A stretch of DNA of 64,000 nucleotides from Limnoperna fortunei. Its lineage: Eukaryota > Mollusca > Bivalvia > Mytilida > Modiolidae. Below, piece after piece: positions 11,561 to 24,245 of this stretch. The translations under genes and the position numbers were made by a program. The stretch covers positions 60,443,898-60,507,897 of the forward strand of contig OX104123.1 in assembly GCA_944474755.1 (NCBI GenBank), in the 5' to 3' direction. The stretch's first letter is position 1; every line of letters begins with the position of its first letter. The notes under the pieces were generated by a model that was not told the origin of the DNA, searched no databases, and saw nothing but the letters and a program-made list of their open reading frames with translations.

Positions 11561-11979
11561 CGTATCATCTTGTAAATAAGGTTATTTTGGATGCTGCATC
11601 CTGAACATATACGGTAGCTTTAGACATTTCAACATGGCATATATCAATGCGAAGCTTAAAAACATAAGTTTCTAAAGCTTTTGCAAATATGGTACTATGA
11701 TGGTTCATTCTATTCGCACAAAAAAAGCCGAACAAGAATTACTTAAAATGCATCTTTTTTACCTTTTGAGAAACATGTGCAGAACAGAAATTTTCATAGC
11801 TTAATCCCTCTGTCATATACATCACAAAATACACTTGTCCTCTAAAATATGCCTATTCAGCTATTTAATAATTTATTTATTTAATTTTATTTAGAATTTT
11901 ACATTTTTAGGAACTATTTGGCTGGATAGTCATTTGACCAACAACTGTATAACGAGACCAGTACATCAACCCTTACTAT

Positions 11980-12036
11980 GCCGATATATCGGCTTTTTTC
12001 AAAGTCTCGATCAGTGCCAAGAGCCGATATATCGGC
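11980..12036. repeat. Two copies of a perfect 14-bp palindrome
   Basis: GCCGATATATCGGC occurs at 11980-11993 and again at 12023-12036, 43 bases apart. Each is its own reverse complement. Possibly the subterminal part of a transposon end (AACCCTT lies just to the left). Confidence 0.6.
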
Positions 12037-12480
12037 TTTGTTTATTTTTGCACCGTAGCTAAGAACGTCATTGTGCCGAAATTATACCCGAAAATAACAA
12101 AACTTTCTAAGTATATATGGGATTCAACCACAGGACATCCGCTCTGGATCCGCCGCTGATACTTGTAAACTTTTGTTGATTATGGCTGAAGTATCACCGC
12201 AGAATATAAAGCAAAGAACAATCAATCAATCTGACAGGGCGTTATAATGCAGTGATGTGGGGAATATTATGAGGAAGGGGTATCAAATACATTAACCTTT
12301 GACCAGCTAAGGGAATGTCATATTGACTATTACATAAGGCTTTAATGTGCTAATATTAATAAAGTTCTATGAAGGGGTTTAAAAATGATGTCACAGAAAC
12401 ATTATCTCGTATTGATGGAAACTTAAGTCGGTTTCCATTTCCCTCCGCATGTTCCCACCTGTACCCCGCTTGTGTTAAGA

Positions 12481-12690
12481 TAAGATGAGATAAGATAATT
12501 TTATTTGTCAATTAAGACGCCCCAAAGGAGCTGAACAATCACATAAAGAATTAAAATGTACAACTGATTTTCTTGATTTTAAGTAATTAGTAGAACATAT
12601 GAGAGAGAGAGAGAGAAAGAGAAAAAACTATTTAAGATAAGATATTTTTTATTTGCCAATCAAGGTCCCACAGGGGGCTTTTAGAAGTAA
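12481..12690. repeat. Two related short repeats plus a (GA)n run
   Basis: AGATAATTTTATTTGTCAAT near 12496 and AGATATTTTTTATTTGCCAA near 12640 are diverged copies of one sequence, each followed by a CC(C)AAAGGAG- or CCACAGGGGG-like segment. They resemble LINE 3' ends. A GA run (12601-12620) separates them. Confidence 0.4.
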
Positions 12691-13421
12691 CAATCATGAT
12701 TTGATTAATGATACACATGAACTATAATAAGACAAACATAGAGAAATTTAATAAATAAAAACAAATCGGCCAATATATGACCCTGGCGAGGTTCTCCTTT
12801 TATAATAGAAGATCTAGGGACTGAGAGAGATTTTTTATATTTCTTTGCCCTCTGTTTATTTTAGGACTAAGTGCATTAATTGTAGTTGCAATACTACAAG
12901 AGTCACCAAGGGACGGTGCTTATGGATATACCCCAGCCACATGGGCAAGAGTATACCACCTCGTGACAGATGTAGAATCGCAATATTACGAAGTTATAGT
13001 CGGGTGGGACCCTTATAATACACGGTTCAAAATCGGTATAAAAAACGGGTGATTTATTTATGCTATATTAAGTTATAAAAGACCCATGAAAAAAACACGG
13101 TTCGCATGTATATATGTCTATTTTAAACACATTTATCGCTGGATGCCCAAGAAAAGATACATATACAAATAGGTTACGATAATCAGTTCTCTTATCTTGA
13201 TTCTCGCTTCCTCACTGTTTCAGTCCCACGTGCAACTGGTTTCCGCTCCTCAATTTTCTAGTCCGGTTTCCTCTACACATAGGCTTCCCGAATGTTTTCA
13301 CCAAACATGCAAAATAACGACACAATTACTAAACGATGATGGTAAATCTCAAATATAAAAAAACAATAAACAAATATATGACAACGTGAAACCAGACAAT
13401 GAAAAAATCTCCATGTTTCGC
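12691..13421. other. Intergenic DNA without recognised features
   Basis: Mixed sequence with no supportable reading frame or repeat. Confidence 0.4.
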
Positions 13422-13517
13422 TGGACTATCGAACTGTCGGACTATCGAACCGTCAGACTAACGAACTGTTGGACCAACGGACTATGGGACTATTGATGCG
13501 TCGGACTATCGATCGGA
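13422..13517. repeat. 16-17-bp minisatellite
   Basis: Six diverged units of the type GGACTATCGAACTGTC in tandem. Confidence 0.75.
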
Positions 13518-13529
13518 CCCCGTTTAAAA

Positions 13530-15779
13530 GGCGTACATGGCCTATTTGTCCACAATCATGTTTGTGAAATCGAACATTAGGTACGGAAACGAATAAAGTG
13601 TTTTTAATTCTGTTATTATCAGTGTGTTACCTAATGTTACTAAAATAAAAATGTTATGACCTTTTTCCGTTTTTTATTTAACTGTTGTACTTTGTTTTCT
13701 GATCAACAGTAACAACAATATACAACTTCGGAATATTTAAAAATGTCTAAAACATTTGACAGGGTGCAAGGGTAGCCGATAAAGGTTCACGTGGTTGAAA
13801 TTAGAAATTTCTCTAGCTTATCACAGCTGAAGCGTAGAGATTAGTCTCACATTGTATCATAGGAAAAAGGTTGCACTTGATTCTCTTTTGATAACGTTCT
13901 CTCCGGGTACCCTGTAATCTACAGCTAAATAAACTGGTCCGCCTGTTGTGACTGAAATTGTGCTAAAAGTGGACCACAGCACAAAACAAAACAAAACGAA
14001 AGAAATATAACAGAAAAGAAAGAACAAAACAATACATAAATGTCTTGCATACAAATAACTTCTGACTAAAACTATGGCAAATGTTATTGAAACCATGCGA
14101 AAAATAACACACACTGGTTTTAATTTTCAGGTTCTTTATTTGTAGTGGGAATCAACAGAAAACAATGACTAAGTAAATAAAGCCCTGTAATATACAAATT
14201 TAAAATAACATAAATATTGGTGCAAGAAAGATAACTCTAACTTGTTTCATAACAAATATTGTCTGCACCAGGGAAATAAAAGTAATAAATATATAAATAT
14301 TTCTCATTCTACTTAATTCACAAGACTTAAAAATAGATTAGTCTTTGCATGTATGAAAGTGTCCTTGAAAACCATAGACTTCATTCGGTTATATATATCG
14401 CATTACTTGCAAAATAAATATTTTGCACATTAAGAAACCCAAAAATATATCAACAAAATTATCACATTGGTTAAAATCAAATGCCAAGCTATAATAAGCA
14501 AAGCAAGCAATTAAGCAGCAAAGCATTAATTAAAATAACAAAATTACACAATATGCTTACCACTCAAAAAGATGAATAGGCTGGCAGTCAAAACATTATA
14601 ATCATATATGCTTCTACATCATGGTTATACCTGAAGCAAAATTATATATCATAAATACTGTGTTCAGCTAATAAAAATATAACATACATTCTGAACACGG
14701 ACAAACACAAAATATCTCAGAGTGCATCATATGTAAGATGAGCATTATTTACAATTAAAAATTATCAATTTAACACCTTTTTTTACTAATTATAAGAAAT
14801 TGTACTCTCTCATAACACTTTATTATGATGTCTGTATTTACTTGGAGTTATTTATTATTTTATTAATTTATAACTCTAGAGATATGTTTATCTCAATAAA
14901 ATTGGTTTACATTATTAAAATTTACACTTGCAATCAGATCAGATTCATATCTCAGATTCATACAAAGCTTTCAGATCATTATCAAGCTGCTGTGTTAAAA
15001 TGTCATAAATTAATTGAGAATAAGTGAAAGAAAATAGTAACAAACCTAATTCAGCACAATATAGTTTTGTTGAAAGTTTCTCAGAACAAAGGCTGTGAAG
15101 TATTATTGAAAATCAGTAAGAAACAAAAATGTCTGCCTTTCTCTCTGAAGGTTTATCAAGAAGTGTTCACCAAAACAATAGAATTAGAATTTTACCTCCA
15201 AAAGAATACATGTGACTCAAAATGACCAATAGACAATAAGACTATAAGAAGTACTAGAATAAAAATAGAAGAGTTGCTAAAAATAACTGTCACCTGACAG
15301 GTAACTCCAAATTCCACAATCAGTGATTACTATTATCCACAATAGGTATCACAAAACTAGATAAGATTTTATAGTGAGTCAGTTTATATACTAATATATA
15401 AACCTGTTCATTTAATAATCAAACTAAATAATATATGTGTAATACAATAATAATTTACAAAATGAAGACACTAACTAAATCCTGGAAAATAACACTCTGC
15501 CACATAATTAAATATTATTAAAATATATTTAATATTTACTATTATCACTACTTTAAATATTATTTACTAATATATAATATTAGAATAAATTCAAATATGG
15601 GGGTCTGTAAATTAAAAAAAAATAAGCGTTGAAAAGACTGATAATATTTTTTAAAATTACGTTTTAATACAATGCGAACACTTCACGTCAAGTTGCTTTG
15701 TCTATTGTAACGTCAGACAATCGTTACTAAGCATGACGTCACTGTAGCGCTCTGATAAACAAATCAAACAAAAATCCAT
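13530..15779. other. AT-rich intergenic DNA
   Basis: Low-complexity AT-rich DNA. A minus-strand frame at about 13857-14114 is hydrophobic and low in complexity, and I do not support it as a gene. No structured repeat recognised. Confidence 0.45.
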
Positions 15780-16336
15780 TGGCACTTACCAGATAAAGAG
15801 CTTGGCACTGAAAGGGTTAAGTTAATGACGTCCCTAGTTATAGTTCTTATAATATAACGTCTCATGAGAAAAGGTACAAAAACTCATTTTTTACCGAAAT
15901 GCAGATTTTAACATTTTATTATAGCTTAAGTCCTGCTGATTTATATACGCTTTTCCGTTTGTTGGTATCTTTATTAATAAGGAAAATATTCACGTTTGAA
16001 ATTGGGCAGATAAAAACAAAAAACGTCAAAAAATAGAGTTTGACGTCGGAAAGTTTTCGCGAATACATACCTCGTCCACAAACTCTGAAACACAAAGTTG
16101 GTCTTTGAAGGTCTTTTTATACAACCTATTACAAACAAGTTTTTAATTGACACGAAAATAGTATCGTTTTAATTTGATCGTTCTGAATTGTCGATTCGAT
16201 CGTTCTAAATTCAATTAATTTGCAATTATTATTGTTTGGCAATAAAACAATTAAAATTGGTTACCTTTTCTTGTTTTCGCAACACAAGCTGATGTTCTGA
16301 ATTCAAAGAGTAAAATGGAATCTGGATCACATAGAT

Positions 16337-17058
16337 CAATAGAACGAATGATCGTACCCTCGCGTTCTTTTTTTTTTTTTTTTTTTTGGCGAGGGTACGA
16401 ATGTAGTCCCATTACTCGTAATGTAGCAGAGTGGGAGTGCATCTCTCCCGTCCGTCATTTTGATGTCAAAAAGAAGTTGCATATATAATCCGCCGTGGTC
16501 AATCTTGATATATTTCAACAGTGTCATCATTTTTTTTTATCGATTTCGTGTTTAAGATCGATCATTATTGAAACGTGATGATAGTTATTGAAGTTTTTTA
16601 TAACCCGCTGTGCGCTGTGTATTAATTGACATTCGTGTCTACACGAAAAACATTCGAAAACCCAAAACTGAATGGTGTGTTGCATCTTGGGAAAAGTATA
16701 TGCAAATGACTGGATTCTTACTACGGATTGGTTGTTACAGTATGCAAATTAGCATGATTTTTCTAAACTTAGGTCACATTATCCATATACGGAAAAATGA
16801 TCAACATAGATTTTCCGCGTGCATCTTCAAAGACGAAAAAGGACATTTCTTCAATAAATATCGTGTCCCGTTATATTCGCAATGTCTAAAGCTTTTATAA
16901 CGTAAAGATGATGAATATTATGTTCGAATTTTGCATAAATAGACCTAAAGTAGAATTTTTTATTTACTACATTACGAGCGATAGAACTGAATTCTGTCGT
17001 TAATCCGACAAATCACAAATTTAACTTCGGATTAAAACGGCAGTGAAATTCGACCTAA
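16337..17058. repeat. 720-bp interspersed repeat, copy 1
   Basis: Matches 27283-28000 in reverse orientation along its whole length, with scattered substitutions. At its left end CGTACCCTCGC and GCGAGGGTACG form a hairpin around a run of about 17 T (16371-16388). No coding frame is shared by the two copies. Confidence 0.75.
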
Positions 17059-17430
17059 TAGATCAAGAAATCAATTATAATGAAAAATCGTCAAAAACAA
17101 CACAAAAATACAATAACATCATTAATAACATAGTTTAACTTTTAAAATGCAGATCGAAAATCGTATTAAAAGAATTTGTTAATGGTGTATTCAAATAAAA
17201 ATAAGCTTCGTGCTTTTTAGGATATACATACGAAATATTGAAAATTTAGTTTTTGATGCAGGCTTTATCACGGCAATTATCAAATAAGCGCACAGGACGT
17301 TATGCTATTACAATGTCTGTTTAAAATACAAAATCTCTCTATATATTCGTTACATAAGCTACTGACCGATTAATCCCAGTTTGTTGTTGCTGAGTGTATC
17401 GGTAATTTATGACCCAATAAATTCGCTGAT

Positions 17431-17681
17431 ACGGTGGCCGAGTGGTTAAGGTAGTTTTTTCTACTATTGATCCAGTAGCCTGTCAACACTGAGATTGCGG
17501 GTTTGACTCTCACTGCATTCAGGATGCACTCGACTCCAATCTTAATTGACAAGGATTGCCAGTTTTCCTACCGCAGGTCGGGGGTTCTTTCCAGCTTCCT
17601 CCCCCAATAAAAACTTGTCGCCACGATATAGCTGAAAAATTGCTGAAAGTGGCGTTAAAACACCATTCAAACAAACAAACA
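17431..17681 (+). repeat. tRNA-headed SINE, family A, near full length
   Basis: The 5' head carries a polymerase III A box (TGGCCGAGTGGTTAAGG, 17435-17451) and a B-box-like GGTTTGACTCT (17500-17510), as in a Ser/Leu-type tRNA. A conserved body (ACTCCAATCTTAATTGACAA, CTTCCTCCCCCAATA) and an (ACAA)n tail follow. It is not a working tRNA gene: there is no cloverleaf 3' half and the B box is changed. Confidence 0.85.
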
Positions 17682-18840
17682 ATCTTACTAACTTTATCAG
17701 CGGTGACATTGTACGTATTATGGATTACTGTTAAATTACTGCGGTACCTGATTTTAAGCGGGTTCCGATGTTTAGCAACAGAGACATACGTAATTATATG
17801 TCTCTGTTAGCAATTAGCAGTTCCAAATTTCTACCTGCGCAATTATCTGCATGCATGCACGTGATGCATGCCTCATTCCTTCGTACCGTAACCAAAAGTA
17901 GAGAGTGCATGATCTAACATTGATATAACATGTACATTTGACCCATCTTTTCTTTACCTAAATATGTCAAACAACAATTAAATACTAGCCACATATAACG
18001 TGGTAACATGTTAAAATGAGACTCATTATGGATGTAAATACATACATGTAGTTGCTACATATATGTGTATGCGATCATCACCACCCTGGATCTTCCCTGA
18101 ACCCAAGCCCTCAAGTGTATAATAAAAAGAATACTATACAGTATTGTAGCTTCTACCTGCGTTTTTGTTTTGATGATTGACGTCACGTGGTGACCCCATA
18201 TGTTCTGTACACAGTAGGCAAGGGTCAGCTACATAGTAACACATACAAATTAAAGGATTTTGCTTGAATTTCGATGTTTTAAGAGAGTCGGTAGGATACA
18301 CAATCAGTTGCTTATAACTTATAACAAACATTAGATTTGTCTGATCATATCCTCGAATAAAGGGAAGAAAGAAAGGGATTTATAAGTGGGTTTCTCGGGA
18401 ACTCGTTATGTGTAACTACGGTTGCCAATTAAAATTGACGATGAAGCTCAATTTTGTTTACACTTTGAATAAAAATAAAAATTATAGAGACCCTTTATTA
18501 ACACATTTCAATGTTTTAGCCCAAAATCCCGACCTTTAATGTTTAAAAAAAAAGTAAACCTACAACTTTTTGCCAAATTCATAGTCTTTCCTCCTTCATA
18601 AAAAAGTCATTGGAAATGAGTATGGGAGTCTCATATGCTCGTTATTTTGTCACATTTTTGTTTTATTTGTGTATTATCTGTTTGTTGTCACAAATAATTT
18701 AAATGTTGACTGTTTTTAATTTTTCATACTTTTCACTTACCAATCTTTTGGTGCAGCTATTTTGATTTGTGGACAACATTTTTTTCAAATATCTCTAAAA
18801 GAGGATACACCTAAAACTCTATGTAAAATTTAATTTAAAA

Positions 18841-19198
18841 TAGTTTCGGACGAAGAAAGAAATATCGGAGGGTCTTCATCTCGTCCTCGTGAAGCTGCAG
18901 GTTGGGGTAGTCCGAATTCATTTGCATAGTCTATTAAAAAATTTGTTTTGGTGTAACACTGACATTTTCATGTTCACGAGGAACAGCACCATTTTCATCC
19001 ATATGCATTTTTAAATTTCGGAAATACTTTTCAACAATGTCAAAACAAAGTTTAAAACATTCGTTGCATACTGAACGGCTTTTAAAAGTTAATGAGCACT
19101 TTTTCCTCTACTCCGAGAATCCTCTGCTGTCGAACGATTTTTGGAGAGGGTCGGTACAAGATTCTCGGACTACTTCTCCTCTTTCTTTTACTTTCCAT
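18841..19198 (-). pseudogene. Decayed ORF with a Cys-x-x-Cys segment, possibly a transposon protein
   Basis: On the minus strand an ATG at 19198-19196 opens a basic peptide (MESKRKRRSSPRILYRPSPK and on). After a one-base shift comes RSVCNECFKLCFDIVEKYFR and a charged linker ending VTPKQIF. A second shift then gives IDYANEFGLPQPAASRGRDE. Three frames in series with protein-like composition indicate a once-functional gene. The CxxC-x(3)-C pattern next to a helix recalls zinc-binding head domains of some transposon proteins, but I cannot name the family. It lies near the centre of the candidate 4.7-kb element. Confidence 0.45.
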
Positions 19199-21595
19199 TT
19201 TATCAAAATATTAATTATTTTCGTACGATAAGGATTCCATAACATACATGTCTCGTTCGAATTTGGTTATTTCCCGAACTAGAAAAATCTTTTATTTCCT
19301 TTCAATCAATTGATTCAAGCATTCATGGGGCTTACTTGAACAACAACCCTTAGTAAAAGGCCCCTTCTACATCATTTAAGTCATTGTCAAAACACCACCA
19401 TTATTTTAAATAGACCTATTATCAGATTCAGTATTTAATTTAGTTGAAAGCAGACGTAGTTTTCCGTAGTGTGAATTGTTTACTCAGAACCCCTGACTTG
19501 GGAGGATGTAAAGTTTTATCAACAGCGTAAATAAGTAAACAATTTCACTGAAATGCAACTCATTGAAATGATGTACTCCAAATAATTTAACTTAATTTCA
19601 TAATCAATGTTTATCACTTCTTACTTTATTTTATTTTATCATTTTTACTTATTTCATTAATTGATTTTTGGGGGGCGGTGGGGAATGTGAAACAAATTTT
19701 GGCTTACAGGGCAAACAAAAAAGAACATTTAAAAATCAGATAGTTTATGTGTTGTCGATAAATGCCCAAGTCAATTTCAATAAGTATTGTGTGTGCGTGT
19801 GTGCACGGGAAGTAACGAAAGTGTTTCCGTCCTAGAAAAAAGTTGCAAAAATATGAATCGCCCGAAATAATATGGATTCAAATTCCTGTGTGTGTGACAA
19901 AAATAATTTTTCAAAAGATTGTTAACGCGTTTAAAGACTTTTTTCCCATTATTCTATAATAGTTTTGTTAAAATAAAGGTTTATAAACTGCAAATCCGAT
20001 CATAAGAAAAACAATTCGATCTTTTATTGATTCGAGATATTTTTAGAAATGTTGTACATGAAGGGTGGTGATTCCGTAGATAGATTTTCACTTTCACTTG
20101 AGCCCGGGATACGACTACATAGTACAAGGATGATACAAGGATGATAAAATAAACATTTCACTCTGTACATATTCGTCAAATAAATGACAAATTTATGAAA
20201 ATACCATCTGGAAATCGTTCAATTCTTCAAAGGCGGATTTCCAGTGACTGACGTACTGATTATTGACCTGTGGTAAACTCTTTTGTATGGACATAAAAAT
20301 ATCGTAAGTTTTTTATTTTTTAAATATTACACAGTAATAAATCCATATATAAATAATCTTTTTCCGAATTTTTGAAAAGTTTTGACAACCCATTGTCAAG
20401 TTTTTCACGAATAGACCGTCATCTGCAAAAACAACTCGCAACTGAACAACGCTAAAATCATAACGTTCATTCCGAGGACGTTTTCTCGATAACAACGTCA
20501 CGAAGTTATTGTACCTTTTCTCATGAGACGGCTCATATAAGATTATAAAAGACTGGATGTTCTAAAGTTGTTCTTGTCTGTTTCTTAAAATAATTTCTCT
20601 CTTGTTATAGTCCTCATCCTACATTCTAAATAGACATTGCTTGCTTGCGAGTTGTACTAATCTGTAGATTTTATAATCTTTATCCTGCATAATAAAAATG
20701 CGATACAAGTTTTTCATTAATACTTATCAGTACCTATATTAGATAAATGATTTCACTTGTTATATAGTCCTTATCCTACATTATAAATAGATTTTTGCCT
20801 GCTTTTAAGTTGTCCTTATCTGTACTTTGTATGAATTATCTCTACTGATTAAGTGTTAAGTTGACTTTGCTTGCTTTCATATTTCCTTATCTGCACATAA
20901 AGTGAATTATCTCCCGTTTAATAGTTCTTATTCTACATAATAAAAAAAAATGTGTTTGTGCTTGTGTTTTCCTCATCTATCTTTTAAAGTGAATTATATC
21001 CCCTGTTCTAGTCTGATCCTACCCAATTAATAGATTATAATTCTTACTCCACATGATAAATAGACCGCTTTGTTTTTATTTGTTTTTCCCAAACTTAATT
21101 AAATTATCACTCCTGTTACATTCCCTACCCAACATAATAAATAGACTGCTTGTTTTTGTTTTGTATTTTTTTCTACAGTGAATTATCTCTCCTTTAATAG
21201 TTACTATTCCTAATAATATACAGACTATGTGTGTTGTTTTAATCTTAACCGTAATCTCCCGTGTCCTTAAAATTGATTTGTATTATTTCTCTAACTAAAG
21301 TGAATTATCTCCCTTGTTATGTCTTTATCCTACATAATAAAAATACTGCTTGTATTTGAGTTGTTCTTAGCTGTTTCTGAAGTGAATTATCTCTCTTGTT
21401 AAACTTCTTATTCTACATAATAAAAAGACTGCTTGTTTTTGTTTTGTATTTTTTCTCTTATTCTCTAAATACATTTAACTATTTATCTCCCCCGCTATAG
21501 TCTTTTATCCTAAATATTTATCTAAAACAAACCAAATTATCCTCCCTGTTATATCCCTTATTCTTAACAAATTGACTTTTTCTTGTTTTAATGTT

Positions 21596-21907
21596 TACAG
21601 CGCAACTCCAGGTCGCGGATAAGGGATGCCCTTTCGTTGGGCGGAGTTGTCAATTTATAATACATAAAGCCTAATCGGGTACTACAGTAGATATTTTGTT
21701 TGGAGAGTACCCTGATCTGTGCGTGATAATGACCCCTTGTTTAGATGTCGATAAGAGTAGGCTAGTTGAAACCGCTACAAAAACTTTGTTTTCCGCCCCT
21801 ACCCATACACCCTACTTTTTGATTTATTGTTTGTTAACTTGTTCTCGACCTGAGTATAGCTAAAATACTGCTCGCTGGACTTAAAGCAACCATCCAATCA
21901 ATCAATA
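21596..21907 (+). repeat. SINE-like repeat, family B
   Basis: CTCCAGGTCGCGGATAAGGG, ACCCCTTGTTTAGATGTCGA and TAAGAGTAGG blocks followed by an (ATCA)n tail. Inserted in the satellite array. Confidence 0.7.
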
Positions 21908-22555
21908 TGACTTAATTTAATTATCTCCACTGTCATTGTCCTTATCTTACATAATAAATATAATTTTATATTTCAATACCTTAAATGAATTATCTCCCTT
22001 GTGAAATGTCCTTATCTTTAATTATACCTTCCTGTTGTTCTTAGTTGTACCTAAAGAGAATTATCTTCCTCTAGTCTTTCTCTATATTACATAGACCCAT
22101 TTGTTTTTATATTTTCTCATCAGTACTGTATGTGAATAGTCTCCTTTTATAAGTCTTTAGCAGATTGTAAATATGATTTGTTTTTATTGTGCCCGTCTAT
22201 CAGTGCCTTAAGTGAATTATCTCCCCTGTTAAAGGGATTTGTTTATTTTTTATGTTCCTTATATGGGAGAACATTCTAATTCCATTCTGTAATATGTTCT
22301 ACTAGTTTTGTTAATATTTTGGATGTGTATAGCGCTTTTACCCGAAGTTTAACCTGACTAACAGCATATACACCTAGAATCTTACATGCCGGGCCACATT
22401 ACCTCTAAATGTTATCCCACTTTAAAACCTAAGAAAAAATCAGCTTCCTAGTAAACCCCACTATAAAAATTGCAGTATCATTTAAAAAAAATCTTCGTTA
22501 TAGGTCATGTAGTAAAACAATCCTTATATTTAAACTCGATATTAACTCGCCCCTT

Positions 22556-22699
22556 TCAGCAATTTTTCAACTATATCATGGCGTCCAGTTATTATTGGGG
22601 GAGGAAGCCGGAGTATCCGGTGAAAACCCCCCACCTTCGGTAGAAAACTGGCAATCCTTGTCAATTAAGATTGGAGTCGAGTACACCTGCCTGCAGTGA
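22556..22699 (-). repeat. Family A SINE, 3' half, minus strand
   Basis: Reverse complement of the body and 3' end (TATTGGGGGAGGAAGCCGG, CAATCCTTGTCAATTAAGAT); the tRNA head is missing. Confidence 0.8.
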
Positions 22700-23368
22700 C
22701 ATAATAAAGAGACCTTACACGTTTTTGAGTTGTACTTATACATTACATGAATTTTCTTTCTTATCACAGTTAACATAATACATTTTAAATAGACTTGGCT
22801 TGCTTGCAAGTTATTCTTATCATTACCTTGTATGAATTATCTCCACTGAAATAGTGTTAATCAAACATAATAAATGGACTTTGCTTGCTTTTATATTTCC
22901 TTTATCTCAACCTGAAGTGAATTATCACCTCTGTGGTCCTTATTATGCATAGCTAGTGTTTGTGGTGTTCCTATCTGTTAACAATAAAGTGAATTATCCC
23001 CCTCTGTTGTAGTCCTAATCCTACACAATAAATAGATTGGTGTTTATTCCACACGATAAATAGACAGCTTGGTTTTTCTTTGCTTTTTTCTAATTTAAGT
23101 GAATTATCTCCCTTGTTACATTCATTATCCAACATAATAAATGGACTGTTTGTTTTTGTTTTGTATTTTTTCTCTATACCTACAGTGAATTATCTCTCTT
23201 TTTGTAGTCCATATTCTCAATAATATACAGACTTTGTTATCGTGTTGTCCGTATCTGAACTTTAAATGAACTCCCCTGTTATAGTCCTTATCTTACATAA
23301 TAAATATGAATTGATATTGTTTCTACCTAAAGCGAATTATCTCCCTCGTTATGTCTTTATCCTGCATA

Positions 23369-23863
23369 AGGGGTCATTATCCTATTCATGGAATGAATTT
23401 TCGGTGCATTTCAAAAGATGGCAGGATGAAAATTTAAATAGACCCAATTATTTGTTTCTGCTATTGCTTATAACTGCTATTGCTTAAGAGTTGGATATTT
23501 TGAAAGGTATGGCATTACTGTAGAACAAGAAAATATTTTTTTCCAGTCAATGTCTTTACAGTGGAAGCACTTCCTAACGTGTGTACTGTGGTACAGTGTG
23601 ACCACAACATTGAAATGAAAGTAGAAAAACCATTCTTAAACTTTAAGGTAAAATTCCCGAAAAAAGTCCGTGGACAGGTATACTTTTCTCTCCATTTTTA
23701 TGTAATTTAGCATTATAGGTGTAATGCCCCATATATGAAATTTTAATTGAAAATTCGAAATTTTTAATTTTAATTGAAAGAAAGATTTTTTTAATAAAAA
23801 ATTTTGATTTCTCGCCAGTTCGGTTACTTTTGCTCAGGCCATCCAAAAGGATAATGACCTCCT
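23369..23863. mobile_element. 495-bp MITE, Tc1/mariner-like
   Basis: AGGGGTCATTATCCTATTCA at the left and the inverted GGATAATGACCTCCT at the right end enclose AT-rich noncoding DNA. The satellite sequence on both sides reads on across the gap at a TA-rich site. TA flanks fit a Tc1/mariner-type insertion, though the exact boundary is uncertain by a few bases. Confidence 0.5.
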
Positions 23864-24245
23864 AATAGACATACTGCTTGTTTTTCAGTTGTTCTTATCT
23901 GTTCCTATGTGAATTATCTCCCCTGTTATATTCCTTATGCTACAGAATAAATTAATTGCTTGTGTTTGTTTGAATATTTATTTTGTCTTATTCTCTTATT
24001 ACACTTTTACTTATATTTTTTTTCTCTTTTAAGTGAATTATCTGCCTTTTTAAATTCCTTATAGACTTTGCTTATTTTTTATTTGTTCTATCTACCTTAA
24101 ATGAATCATTTTCTTTGTACATAATATATAGATTGTGTTTTCATGCTGTCCTTAACTGTAACTAAGGTAAATTATTTCCCCTGTTGTGTTGTTATCCTGG
24201 AAAATATGTAGCGTTTTTGTGTGTTTGTTGTTTTTATAAGGGCTT

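Larger units (their letters stand above)
15858..20530. mobile_element. Candidate 4.7-kb DNA transposon bounded by inverted repeats
   Basis: CGTCTCATGAGAAAAGGTAC at 15858-15877 recurs exactly inverted at 20511-20530, and the match extends about 8 bases inward with one mismatch. Within lie a decayed minus-strand coding region (18841-19198), a 720-bp repeat and a SINE, as expected of an old autonomous element that has collected insertions. No target duplication is evident, and the terminal sequence contains its own 10-bp palindrome, so two solitary repeat copies remain an alternative. Confidence 0.4.

Noticed and set aside
13857..14114. 85-codon minus-strand ORF
   Set aside because: Hydrophobic, Phe/Leu-rich, low complexity, no homology blocks or splice sites; typical of AT-rich DNA read by chance.
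17431..17515. tRNA gene with A and B boxes
   Set aside because: The tRNA-like head continues into a SINE body repeated at many sites, and no acceptor-stem 3' half exists.
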